Shown here: positions 1 to 8,167 of the stretch, one piece after another
Layout of the letters: each line of letters opens with the position of its first letter
How positions within the stretch are numbered: position 1 is the first letter of the stretch
NCBI GenBank assembly: GCA_947476255.1
Contig: CANJPY010000022.1
Location: 1-55,556 of the forward strand
Reading direction: 5' to 3'
Origin: Chthoniobacteraceae bacterium
GTDB lineage: Bacteria; Verrucomicrobiota; Verrucomicrobiia; Chthoniobacterales; Chthoniobacteraceae
DNA: 55,556 nucleotides
Made by a program: the position numbers and the translations under genes
The notes under the pieces: model-generated
Database searches by the model: none
What the model was told of the DNA's origin: nothing
What the model saw: the letters and a program-made list of their open reading frames with translations, nothing else

Positions 1-113
1 ACGAAGCCTCCCTGCTCCGCCTCATCTCCGCCCTGCTCTGTGAAATCAGCGAAGAGTGGCTCACCGGAAAAATCTACCTCAACATGAATCCAACTGACCT
101 GCCCCACAGCTAA
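1..113 (+). pseudogene. C-terminal fragment of an IS256/mutator-family transposase
   Basis: The first 113 bases encode, in one open frame ending at TAA (111-113), about 36 residues. These include LLRLISALLCEISEEWLTGK followed by IYLNMN. The pattern of a hydrophobic helix, then SEEW, then a basic residue and YLNM is what I recognise at the C-terminus of IS256/mutator-type transposases. The rest lies outside the window, so whether the element is intact is unknown; no terminal inverted repeat could be defined downstream. A remnant at the edge of a polysaccharide cluster fits with past rearrangement there. It could also be the end of a complete gene continuing upstream. Confidence 0.6.
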
Positions 114-123
114 CGCTCAACTT

Positions 124-675
124 TTACAGAATAAAAATTGCGCCGCCCTGGCTCATGGAGGCGGCAAAATCGGGGATCGATGAAATCGGGCGCCCGTGTA
201 GTTCCGGGGAGACCACACAGAGTTTAAAATGCTCCTTGAGGGCACGATAGGAGACCTCGTCGAAGGGGCATTGTGTAAAACAGTCAGCCCACACCCAACG
301 GACCCTGCCAGCCAGTCGCAGGGCAGCCTCGACTGGCTCATACTCGGAAAAGCGCACCGCTACGTTTGCTTCTCCGTTTTCTGAAAGACTGTGCAGCATA
401 GGAAACGAGCAGTCTAAAAAGAAATAGTCCTTAATTTGATGCCTTTCCAAAATCAGACGAATGCGGTGTTCTATACGCTCACTCTTGACATTTAAAATGA
501 TAAACCTATGCCGAAAGCTTTTGATGTATTCTTCAAAATCCTCCCCGTCGCAAAAGGGATCATGCTGCACAATAAGCCGAGTGCCACTGTCGCGAACATC
601 CACCTCCACGCCCAAGTCTAGAGGTACAGATTGGAGTTGAGCTGCAGTGTTAACACGGTGTGCGATCAGAAGCAT
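124..675 (-). CDS. Short glycerophosphodiester phosphodiesterase-like (GDPD superfamily) protein
   Basis: A 183-residue protein opening with LLIAHRVN, followed by GVEVDVRDSGT and then VQHDPF. This reproduces the GDPD layout: an N-terminal His-Arg, the acidic ExD metal-binding pair on the second strand, and the HDP motif. Usual family members are about 240-300 residues, so this is a compact or shortened barrel. The first His is in HRVN rather than the common HRG. There is no signal peptide, so it is probably cytoplasmic. Known members hydrolyse phosphodiester bonds of glycerophosphodiesters; the substrate here cannot be told. It sits beside nucleotidyltransferases and a glycosyltransferase, so a role in making or modifying a surface polymer is possible but inferred. 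Confidence 0.65.
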   Translation of the reverse strand: MLLIAHRVNTAAQLQSVPLDLGVEVDVRDSGTRLIVQHDPFCDGEDFEEYIKSFRHRFIILNVKSERIEHRIRLILERHQIKDYFFLDCSFPMLHSLSENGEANVAVRFSEYEPVEAALRLAGRVRWVWADCFTQCPFDEVSYRALKEHFKLCVVSPELHGRPISSIPDFAASMSQGGAIFIL

Positions 676-953
676 ACGATGGATGTGTAATTTATCTGTT
701 TAAATCTATTTCTCAGGCCATTGACTTAGCAACTGACTTTGATGAAGAGCAACTCCAGAGAAATTCAAGATTAGCTCGCAAACAGGCAAAGGAAAAGCTT
801 TCTTGTGACGGCATTTAGAAGCATCTCACTACAAATGGCCCGGAGGCTACATCCATGTCCCTCAGTGATCGTGATTCACGCTTTCAGAGTATGAACCTCC
901 TCACCAGCCCCGGCTAGGATGCTCCACGGGGGCAAGCCAACTGCATCAAACCC
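676..953. other. Intergenic stretch, probably mostly gene debris
   Basis: This 278-bp gap separates the minus-strand GDPD-like gene from the plus-strand membrane protein gene. Apart from the possible glycosyltransferase tail at 699-818 I find no complete gene, RNA or convincing promoter. It must hold the divergent promoters of the two flanking genes, but no clear -35/-10 pair stands out. Confidence 0.4.
699..818 (+). pseudogene. Possible C-terminal remnant of a family-4-type glycosyltransferase
   Basis: In the gap between the GDPD-like gene and the next gene, one frame ends at TAG (816-818). It reads SISQAIDLATDFDEEQLQ, then about 20 more residues rich in Arg, Ala and Lys ending KLSCDGI. This pattern (an AI helix, an acidic turn, an amphipathic RxARxxAxEK helix, then S-x-D-x-I) resembles the last helix of GT4 glycosyltransferases, which often reads EKFSWDxI. 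There is no start codon or upstream domain, and the frame upstream runs into the antisense of the neighbouring gene. I read it as a truncated relic, but it is short and could be chance. Confidence 0.3.
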
Positions 954-3158
954 ATGACTCCATCCGCATCTTTTTTAATGACGACGGGCACCACACTGGT
1001 TGCCTCTCTGGCCTTTGTTCTGTCTGGGATGTGGTTTCTTTCAAAATTCAATTTTGAGCGTAGCAAAAGCTCTACCTTTCAGGTTGCAGGGGCCTTTTTT
1101 ATAGGCGGATCCCTATTCCTGATTTCATATCGGACTATTAGCCAGTTTTCTGAAGGCTTGCGTGTCCCAGTAACGGTGGCCTTCGGTATCCTCCTTATTT
1201 TCGCCGCGGCTGGTGTGCCGGCCTTTAAAAAAGCGATCGCAGATTCTTCTGGGGGCTGGAAATTCGTTGCCGGTAGCCTCGCAGTGGCCGCTCTCGTAGA
1301 GGCGTTGCTTCTCACTTACTGGCTGCCCACCCCTTGGGCGCCGAGGGACGCCCCTTTCGAGTTTATTGGCAGCTTGCACTCTGGCCGTTACGTGGCTTTG
1401 GCGGAATACATTGTTGAACACAATCACATTCCTGTCCTAGGGCAAAATTACGGACAGGCCTTGTTAACCTCCATCAGCCTCCTCGCCGGAGCCCATTCCC
1501 CCTACCTCGCCCTTCATCTTTGGCTGGTGACCCACGTTTGCGCCCTGATTCTATTAGTCTTCGGTTTCTTTAGGATGAAACACCGCGACCTTTCTGTGGC
1601 GATTACAGCTGCAGTTGTCACCGCTTTGGGAGGCAGTGCATTGTCACTCTCAAACTTTACGGTCATTGACTCGGGCAATCCGTGGCTCCTGAGCGGTTAT
1701 TCAGATTCAATTGCAGGTCTTGCGACGTTTCTCGTGTTCCTCATCTTGTGTTTGTCCGTAAAAAAACATGATCTGTGGTTCTTAGCTTGGGGCTCGGTGA
1801 TTCTAGGCATTTTTACCCTCAGATGGGGCATGAGTTCTCCTCAAAACATCCTCCTGATGCTGGCCCTCCTTTCAGCTGCATTTTTACTACGTGCCCTCCG
1901 CCAAAAGGGTTGGCGGTTTTCCATCATAGTGGTTTTTGGAATCGTATTGTGCGCATTTACCGCGGGAGTAAGACGACAGGGAGGAATGCTCTCTCCTCGC
2001 ACCATTCAAGAGGACATCAAATTAGTCGGGATCTTAAACGTGGAACAAGATCCAGCCCAAGGGAAACGGGTTATGATTGTCCCCTACCTAAGACACTTTT
2101 TAGTGGGTAGCAGCGATGAATTCAAACTCGTGGAAAGCCCGGACAAGGGGAGTGCGCAAAAGTTCCGACAGCTCTTGGAACGCAAATGGAACGACATTGA
2201 CGTCTGGCCTGCCATATTTGCGATGTGCGAGGAGTATTTTCTCGCGGCGTTCCGCGCCCTTTTCTGGCCCATTGCCGGAACAATCGTCGCATTGAGCATT
2301 GGAATCCGCGAGCACCGGCGGACGACAAATCGCGGGAACGTCGCCGCCTGCGAGTCTCACACTCGAACGCCCGCAGGGGAACCCAATGGTCCGCCTTCGT
2401 ATTTATTTGCTCTGAGCATGGTGAATATGGTGGTGCTTGGCGCGGGACTGGGCGCCTGTTTTCTGTTCGAGGTCAATGGGTTCAAGTGGGAGTTAACACG
2501 GTTTATGATTCCTGGCTACGCCATAGGCATGCTTTTGGTGGTGGGTTCTGCCGCGCACTTGATCGCGAACAACGCCGATGAATCGCGGGTAAAAACTTGG
2601 TTGGCAGCACTCGTGGCAATCCTTTGCTTTGGTCCAACCACATTCCTTGCCTACAACTGTCTCAAAAATATGGTGTCCCAGTCCGGAGGTTTGTCATTTG
2701 TCCGGAGGATTGAGCGCTTAATCACTCGCACCGGTCCTGGTTTCAGTAAGGGAGAATATTCCACTAACATACAGGGGATTCTCAGTAACGCCGTCCAAGT
2801 TGCGAGCCAGCGAATCTCTTTCGGGGGAACATTCACACCGTTCGCTCTGGTTTTGAGAGGAACTGCATTGAGCGTCGAGGAAACCAATGTGACCCTCGAT
2901 GCAGCAAAACAGACTGAGGCACTTTTTCAAAAGCTCGAAGATCTCAGACGCTCTTCCAGCTTCAACGGCGTGGCCGTGGTTGAAATGGTTCAAGAGAACA
3001 CAGCAGCCCCCGATGACTTCGCGTTTGTAGTGACGATTGAGCACCTGGACGCGGATCCTTCGACCTATAAAATCCCCTTTAAACGCCGGCAGAAAAACCA
3101 TGAACTCGGTGGCATTTCACGCATGGATGCCCCCCAGAGACTGCTGCCTTGGCAGTAA
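954..3158 (+). CDS. Large polytopic membrane protein, function unknown (surface-polysaccharide context)
   Basis: A 734-residue protein with roughly a dozen strongly hydrophobic segments from residue 10 to about 340. A soluble loop follows (about 350-430, rich in charge), then further membrane segments to about residue 560. A C-terminal soluble domain of about 170 residues starts after FLAYNCLKN. The layout resembles GT-C-fold glycosyltransferases or polymer-handling membrane proteins, but I see no diagnostic motif; SGRYVALAEYI and IPVLGQNYGQ in the first large loop are the best candidates for conserved positions. The ATG at 954 has no visible ribosome-binding site; an in-frame ATG at 978 is an alternative. 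It converges on the glycosyltransferase/nucleotidyltransferase operon 33 bp away, which supports an envelope-polymer role by context only. Confidence 0.7.
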   Translation: MTPSASFLMTTGTTLVASLAFVLSGMWFLSKFNFERSKSSTFQVAGAFFIGGSLFLISYRTISQFSEGLRVPVTVAFGILLIFAAAGVPAFKKAIADSSGGWKFVAGSLAVAALVEALLLTYWLPTPWAPRDAPFEFIGSLHSGRYVALAEYIVEHNHIPVLGQNYGQALLTSISLLAGAHSPYLALHLWLVTHVCALILLVFGFFRMKHRDLSVAITAAVVTALGGSALSLSNFTVIDSGNPWLLSGYSDSIAGLATFLVFLILCLSVKKHDLWFLAWGSVILGIFTLRWGMSSPQNILLMLALLSAAFLLRALRQKGWRFSIIVVFGIVLCAFTAGVRRQGGMLSPRTIQEDIKLVGILNVEQDPAQGKRVMIVPYLRHFLVGSSDEFKLVESPDKGSAQKFRQLLERKWNDIDVWPAIFAMCEEYFLAAFRALFWPIAGTIVALSIGIREHRRTTNRGNVAACESHTRTPAGEPNGPPSYLFALSMVNMVVLGAGLGACFLFEVNGFKWELTRFMIPGYAIGMLLVVGSAAHLIANNADESRVKTWLAALVAILCFGPTTFLAYNCLKNMVSQSGGLSFVRRIERLITRTGPGFSKGEYSTNIQGILSNAVQVASQRISFGGTFTPFALVLRGTALSVEETNVTLDAAKQTEALFQKLEDLRRSSSFNGVAVVEMVQENTAAPDDFAFVVTIEHLDADPSTYKIPFKRRQKNHELGGISRMDAPQRLLPWQ

Positions 3159-3191
3159 AAGCGCTACCAAACAAGCCCCTTTTTACCGCCA

Positions 3192-4307
3192 CTATTCCCC
3201 AAAACTCCTGTCGAGAGTGTTGTTTATTCGGTTTAAAACAAAAAAGAGGGTAAAGCCAAACAACAGGCTCACGCACTGAGAAGCAAAAGCGGAAACAAGC
3301 TTCCATTTCCCAACCACCCCCAGAAACAAGATTTGAGCCACGACGCGGATTCCAACGCCCTTTACCAATTGAATAAACAGGCGTGTCGAGGAAGCCGCCC
3401 CACCACCACCGTTGCGCCCCCTCAAGAGTCCACAGTACACCGCCGCGTGAATCAGCACCGCGCTGCACGATAGAGTAAAAGAGTTCAGCTGTAGTTGATG
3501 TTCCAAAAGCTGGGCCGCCGATAGCGCAGTCAAACAAGGCACCCATTCACGCCTAGAGCATTGGTTGAAATCGAAAAAAATACTCCCAAACTTCCGCCGA
3601 TCCTGCCACGCCATGTGGATTAGATCTCGAATAAACGACAGGATTGTCCGGTATTTCCTAAAGATCGTACCCGCCGATTTTGAGATGCCGTATTTCCGTT
3701 GGTGAAACTGCACTTCAACCGTTTCGATCGTGTACCCCGCTTTTCCCGCTTCATACAGAATCTGGGCGTCGAACGAAAATCCATGCACTGGCCTTGAGAT
3801 CCGCCCGAGCAGGTGCCGGTCGAATACCTTTGGCTGCGCGTTGACATCTTCGGCATAAAAGCCCGTTAAAAAACTCTGTATTTTGGGTAAAAACCGAGTC
3901 GTCACCAACGCCTTCTCGCGACCGGGACGCATCCCGCGCACCAAGCATAACGGGGACCTGGACACACGGGCTTCATAGGCCTCACACGCTCGAAGGATAT
4001 CTTCGGGCGGGGTCTGCCTGTCTGCATGAGAAAACGCCAAAATATCGCCTTTTGCCGCGAGCAACCCTGCCAGCATTCCATGTCCGTATCCCAAATTTTT
4101 TTCGAGGCTCACAACCCTCGCAAAATCATTTTCGCCGTTGGGAAGCACCCTGGAAAGAACCTCCCTAGTATTATCAGTCGAGCCATTGTCGACCAAAATG
4201 AGCTCAAATTCGCGAAACTGCCGAAGTTGGGCGAACTGCTTGAGGAGGGAATCGAGGGTTCCCGCCTCATTGTAGCAAGGCAAAACGATGCTTAAACTGC
4301 TCTTCAA
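3192..4307 (-). CDS. GT2 family glycosyltransferase with C-terminal GtrA-like membrane segment
   Basis: A 371-residue protein. The N-terminus (SIVLPCYNE, then ELILVDNGSTDNT) is the classic GT2 nucleotide-binding start. SHADRQTPPED supplies the acidic DxD-like metal site, and HQRKYGISK is the downstream motif found in dolichol-phosphate-mannose-synthase-like enzymes. The last 65 or so residues hold two hydrophobic segments ending in FFVLNRINN, like GtrA-type flippase domains, suggesting sugar transfer to a lipid carrier coupled to membrane steps. The only start compatible with the fold is TTG at 4307, just after the upstream gene's TAG, so the two are translationally linked. Residues around 260-300 are poorly conserved-looking. 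Donor and acceptor cannot be predicted. Confidence 0.85.
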   Translation of the reverse strand: MKSSLSIVLPCYNEAGTLDSLLKQFAQLRQFREFELILVDNGSTDNTREVLSRVLPNGENDFARVVSLEKNLGYGHGMLAGLLAAKGDILAFSHADRQTPPEDILRACEAYEARVSRSPLCLVRGMRPGREKALVTTRFLPKIQSFLTGFYAEDVNAQPKVFDRHLLGRISRPVHGFSFDAQILYEAGKAGYTIETVEVQFHQRKYGISKSAGTIFRKYRTILSFIRDLIHMAWQDRRKFGSIFFDFNQCSRREWVPCLTALSAAQLLEHQLQLNSFTLSCSAVLIHAAVYCGLLRGRNGGGGAASSTRLFIQLVKGVGIRVVAQILFLGVVGKWKLVSAFASQCVSLLFGFTLFFVLNRINNTLDRSFGE

Positions 4308-4310
4308 AGC

Positions 4311-5102
4311 CTAATCGCCCTTGTGCTTTTGAAACGGATGCGACGGCTCGGCACTAAAAAAACCAGCCCATGCTTCAAGTAATCTCACGTCAAGAGGGGT
4401 TCCAAAACAAATGAACTTGTCCACGGGAAACACGCGCACATTTTTCCCCTCAGCAATCAGCTCGTTCATGCTGGTTCCAACATAATATTCATTGTTCACG
4501 CGCTTGCCTGCCTCGATCATCTTTTTGGAAGCCTTTATAAAATCGGAGGCGCGCCGGTAATAAAATGTCCCCACCACCGCAGGATCCAATTCCGGAGTGT
4601 TGCTTATCAGCTTTTTTTCAACCACTTTAAGCACCCTTCCAGACTCGTCAGTCAGACAATAAGCATATTGCTCCGGCTTACTGTATGTCATAAACTTGAG
4701 TTGAAAGGTAAATATCAAAACATCCACGGAAGGGTCCTCCGCAAGCAGCGCGAAAGCCTTTTGATCAAATACAATTTGGTAGTCGATGCTGGAGATCAGA
4801 AGAGATTCATCCAAGGGCAGGTGCGGCTCAGCCAACAGACAGGTACAAGCCTGCCCTTGAGTGATTTCATCGGCCACCACGACCGAGGCATCGGCACATA
4901 GAGCGTGGATTGAATTTCTGAATACAGAGTTTGAAGCGTGCTCTTGAAGACAGACAAAAATGGTTTTCCGCGCCTTTGGAAAAGACTCCAAAGCCGCCGC
5001 AAACATGGGCTTTCCTAAAATAGGGATAAACGGCTTGGGAACCTGATAGCCCTCCTCGACAAAGCGATGTCCCCGACCCGCCATTGGAATGAGACTGATC
5101 AT
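4311..5102 (-). CDS. Sugar-phosphate nucleotidyltransferase-like protein, copy 2
   Basis: A 263-residue NTP_transferase-fold protein. It opens with ISLIPMAGRGHRFVEEGYQV followed by PKPFIPILGKPM, the family signature that binds the NTP triphosphate (GxGxRF) and the following Lys. The C-terminal part carries NNEYYVG and FICFGTPLDVR, shared with its upstream neighbour. Known relatives activate sugar-1-phosphates or small alcohol phosphates to nucleotide donors for capsule or teichoic-type polymers. Its ATG overlaps the preceding gene's stop as ATGA, and the glycosyltransferase follows 3 bp after its own stop, so the three form one operon. Substrate is not deducible. Confidence 0.85.
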   Translation of the reverse strand: MISLIPMAGRGHRFVEEGYQVPKPFIPILGKPMFAAALESFPKARKTIFVCLQEHASNSVFRNSIHALCADASVVVADEITQGQACTCLLAEPHLPLDESLLISSIDYQIVFDQKAFALLAEDPSVDVLIFTFQLKFMTYSKPEQYAYCLTDESGRVLKVVEKKLISNTPELDPAVVGTFYYRRASDFIKASKKMIEAGKRVNNEYYVGTSMNELIAEGKNVRVFPVDKFICFGTPLDVRLLEAWAGFFSAEPSHPFQKHKGD

Positions 5103-5884
5103 CTGGTGATATCTATATTAAAATACTTGGAAACGTCTTTTGAAAAATATTCAGACCACATTTGATACTGTTCCACGTCTTCAGGCGTCCCCCAGCAAAT
5201 AAACCTTTCTGCTTCAAAACCCAAAACCTTCAGCCCGTCATTCACCACTTCATTATAGATGAGGCTCACATAATATTCATTATTAACGTGCCCTTCTCTC
5301 TCTAAAAGAAGCCGGCTATATTTCAGGAAAGAATCCCAACGATTTAAGTAGTAGACGCCAGTTGACGCGGGCTCTTGATAACTTTCCCCCGTAAAAGACT
5401 TTTTTTCGCGCAATTCCAACATCTCATTTTGCGAATTCAACCGTAGGTAGGCGTAGAAAGTCGACCCGAATGAGGCGGGATGCCACCCCTTGAACGTGAT
5501 GATCCCGCCTTGGTACCTCTCAATTTCCTCCAAAAACTTGGGGTAATTCCAGTGCTGGTAAAAATCACAGTAGGTAATGATGACAGGCTCGTCGGGGGCT
5601 ATCTCAAGGTTGGCCTGCAGTATAGACACAATGGGCCCCTGTCGGTTGGGCTCGATGGAAACAATCGAGTGCCTCACTGCGGCAGACTCTATAATCGCGC
5701 GGTACTCAGGAACTTCACAATGTTCACGCCTCACGATAAAAATAAACTCATCGCTTGAGCTGAACATGGAACACACCCAATGAATCATCGGGCGGCCATC
5801 GATCAGCATAAAAGCTTTGGGAACGGTGTATCCAGCATTGCGGAAGCGTTCAGATCCTCCTGCCATTGGAATAACAATCTTCAT
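5099..5884 (-). CDS. Sugar-phosphate nucleotidyltransferase-like protein, copy 1
   Basis: A 261-residue NTP_transferase-fold protein starting MKIVIPMAGGSERFRNAGYT and continuing VPKAFMLIDGRPM, the nucleotide-binding signature. I chose the ATG at 5884 rather than one seven codons upstream because the beta strand begins directly at MKIVIPMAGG. The body contains YCDFYQHWN, likely the metal-binding Asp region, and the C-terminus has NNEYYVSLIYNEV and FICWGTPEDVE, matching the next gene. It is the first gene of a three-gene operon with ATGA overlap into copy 2. Retention of two diverged tandem copies suggests two different activated donors, or a heteromeric enzyme; both are inference. Confidence 0.85.
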   Translation of the reverse strand: MKIVIPMAGGSERFRNAGYTVPKAFMLIDGRPMIHWVCSMFSSSDEFIFIVRREHCEVPEYRAIIESAAVRHSIVSIEPNRQGPIVSILQANLEIAPDEPVIITYCDFYQHWNYPKFLEEIERYQGGIITFKGWHPASFGSTFYAYLRLNSQNEMLELREKKSFTGESYQEPASTGVYYLNRWDSFLKYSRLLLEREGHVNNEYYVSLIYNEVVNDGLKVLGFEAERFICWGTPEDVEQYQMWSEYFSKDVSKYFNIDITR

Positions 5885-6025
5885 GGACACGCTAAAGAAT
5901 GGCAATTGACGCAGCCAGAATGGACAAGGAAACTTAACACAATAGTAGACAAACTGACCAAATTTTTAATGCAAGTTTATTGCTCACCGGGAGGAAAAGG
6001 ACAGACCACAAGCTCGGAAGCCCGG

Positions 6026-6907
6026 TTACTTCCCCAGAACATCGGATGCAAAATCAAAAAGCGCCACTGTCGAAGGGTCCTCAGCGCGACCAAGTTCGTC
6101 ATTCATGCGGACGTGATTGGTATCCCGTGCGCCAAACACCTTGACGGGCACCGCTGCCGCCTTAAGCGCTGTCTCAAACCGTTTTGCCTGCATACTATTG
6201 TCCGGGTGATCAGCAACATGCAGAATCAGGAAGGGCGGAATTCCCTTGCCTTTTTCCACATGGGTGACCGCGGAGTATGCGCGGTGTTTGACGGGATCGT
6301 TCCCAAATTTTTGCCGATGTCCGTTGGTGGGAAGCGGCATCCCGTGGACGCGTAGACGTGTTTCGGCGGTTTCAATGATCGCTGGGACATCAAAGGTGTC
6401 GCCGTCCACTGGCACGCACCCTTTGAGCACTGAGAACGGCACGCCCTCCGCCTTGAGATAGCGGTCGTCCGTGCAAAGCAATGCCGCGAGTTGAGCCCCT
6501 GCCGAGTGGCCCATGACAAAAATGCGGGTCGGGTCGCCGCCATGTTTGGCGATATTCGCGTGCACCCAGGCGAGAGATTTGGCGATGTCTTTAAAAATCG
6601 CCCCCATCTCTACAGCGGGGAGCAACTGGTAGCCCGTTGAAACAAAAACAAAACCCTTCTCCACAAACGCCTGCGGTTTGAGCTGCACACTTGTCTTGTC
6701 CCCGAGTTGCCACCCTCCTCCATGAATCCAAAACACCACAGGCAGGTTTTGCCCCGCAACCGGAGCGTACACATCCACTTTTTGACGCTCCTTATCTCCG
6801 TACGGGATATCCGCAGCCACGGGTTTAAGCAAAGCAACATCAGCAGCTTTGGCTCCCGTGACAAGCATCGAAAACGCCACAATAACAGCAATAAAGGGGG
6901 ATTTCAT
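6026..6907 (-). CDS. Secreted alpha/beta hydrolase (BD-FAE/carboxylesterase type)
   Basis: A 293-residue protein with a clear Sec signal peptide ([20 protein letters not shown], cleavage around AKA-AD). The start was placed at ATG 6907 because it begins the signal peptide; another in-frame ATG lies at 6940. [10 protein letters not shown] forms the oxyanion hole, GHSAGAQ carries the nucleophilic Ser, and DTNHVRM near the end carries the catalytic His. A catalytic Asp is expected just before that. This is the pattern of esterases near feruloyl/acetyl esterases acting on substituted polysaccharides or small esters. The mature enzyme should be periplasmic or exported. No operon partner is close. 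Confidence 0.85.
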   Translation of the reverse strand: MKSPFIAVIVAFSMLVTGAKAADVALLKPVAADIPYGDKERQKVDVYAPVAGQNLPVVFWIHGGGWQLGDKTSVQLKPQAFVEKGFVFVSTGYQLLPAVEMGAIFKDIAKSLAWVHANIAKHGGDPTRIFVMGHSAGAQLAALLCTDDRYLKAEGVPFSVLKGCVPVDGDTFDVPAIIETAETRLRVHGMPLPTNGHRQKFGNDPVKHRAYSAVTHVEKGKGIPPFLILHVADHPDNSMQAKRFETALKAAAVPVKVFGARDTNHVRMNDELGRAEDPSTVALFDFASDVLGK

Positions 6908-6940
6908 AAGCTTCAACACTAGCCAAACTTGAACACTCAT

Positions 6941-7088
6941 GCACCTAAATGTTGAGGCTTCAAATCGAAGCCCAAAAGCTGCGCTTTGGAACCGCCATCA
7001 CTGAGGCATCCCGCCGCCTCCAAAGTTCCCAGAGGCTGCCCTTCCTTTTTGTACTGCTTTTTCTTTCAAACCCCTGAAGGATGGCAAC
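6941..7088. promoter_or_regulatory. Divergent intergenic region with small inverted repeat
   Basis: This region separates the divergent hydrolase and DUF3500 genes. It contains a 6-bp inverted repeat, GGCTTC-AAATC-GAAGCC, at 6956-6972. This could be a regulator site or the foot of a leader hairpin. AAGGA at about 7078 gives the DUF3500 gene a modest ribosome-binding site. No clear promoter hexamers were identified. Confidence 0.3.
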
Positions 7089-8069
7089 ATGAAGCTGTTC
7101 TCTCCCGCCAGTGACATGCCCCTCCTCAGCCGCCGCGAAGCCTTCCGTGCACTCGCCACCACCGCCGCCCTCTATACCTTCCCGACTCCGAGGGTGCACG
7201 CCGCCGACAAAGATTCGCTGCCAATGCAGTTCTACAAAAGCCTGACCGAGGAACAACACGCCAAGATCTGTCTTCCTTTGGATCATCCCAAGCGCCAATT
7301 CGTAAGCAACTGGTGGTACATCTGCCCGGAGCAGAGGCTTCACACGTTCTATTCCCAGGAACAGCAAGATCTCGTGAAACAGATTTTCGACTCCCTGCAT
7401 TCCCCGGAGTACCGTGAGAAAATGACCTGGCAGGTGCAGAAGGATCTCATGGGCGCAATCAAGAACACGCCCTCAGTGGGCTTCTTCGGCACCCCTGCGG
7501 ACAAGGACTTCGAATTCATCTACACTGGCCACCACGTGACGCGACGCTGCAACGCCCACACAGACAAGGGCTTGGGCTTCGGCGGCGCCCCCATTTTCTA
7601 CGGCAACTTCGCCAAGTCCTTCCGCGAAACCAAGGACCACGAAGGAAATCCTTTCTGGTATCAGGGTTTACTCTTCAACGAGTTTTATTCGACACTCGAC
7701 GGCAAACAGCAGGAGAAAATCCTCGTGGCTGGAGCCCCCAGAGGCGAGAAGCCGTCGGAAGTCATTGTCAAACGCAAGACCGATCTGCCTGGACTCTGCG
7801 GCGCAGACCTCAGCAAGGACCAGCAGGCAAAACTACTGGAAACCATGGCGCGCATGCTCGCTTGTTTTCGTCCGGGCGACGTCACTGCCACCCTCAAAAC
7901 GATTGAAGAAAAACGGCTCCTCGAAAAACTCTTCATCTCCTGCTACGGCGGCGCCTTTGACCTCGGCGACGACAAGGTTTGGGACACTTGGCAGATCGAA
8001 GGTCCGGACATGGTGTGGTATTTCCGCGGAGTCCCACACATCCACGCGTATTTTCATTTGGCCGTGTAA
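7089..8069 (+). CDS. DUF3500 family secreted protein
   Basis: A 326-residue protein with a twin-arginine-like export signal (LSRREAFRALATTAALY, residues about 13-30). I recognise the DUF3500 family from the block TGHHVTRRCNAHTDKG with GGAPIFYG after it, plus the C-terminal MVWYFRGVPHIHAYFH. The conserved His-rich clusters look like a possible metal site. The family has no established reaction to my knowledge and is common in Planctomycetota and Verrucomicrobiota. AAGGA seven bases before ATG 7089 supports the chosen start over the ATG at 7116. It stands between two exported hydrolases, one divergent and one 98 bp downstream on the same strand, so co-expression with the latter is possible. Confidence 0.85.
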   Translation: MKLFSPASDMPLLSRREAFRALATTAALYTFPTPRVHAADKDSLPMQFYKSLTEEQHAKICLPLDHPKRQFVSNWWYICPEQRLHTFYSQEQQDLVKQIFDSLHSPEYREKMTWQVQKDLMGAIKNTPSVGFFGTPADKDFEFIYTGHHVTRRCNAHTDKGLGFGGAPIFYGNFAKSFRETKDHEGNPFWYQGLLFNEFYSTLDGKQQEKILVAGAPRGEKPSEVIVKRKTDLPGLCGADLSKDQQAKLLETMARMLACFRPGDVTATLKTIEEKRLLEKLFISCYGGAFDLGDDKVWDTWQIEGPDMVWYFRGVPHIHAYFHLAV

Positions 8070-8167
8070 AACAACCCTACGTAAGTTGACTTTTTTCATC
8101 TCTGCCCGTCAACCCAGTTGAAAAACCCATCGATTCCACCCCACCGCGGCCGTTATATTTCCTCCCC

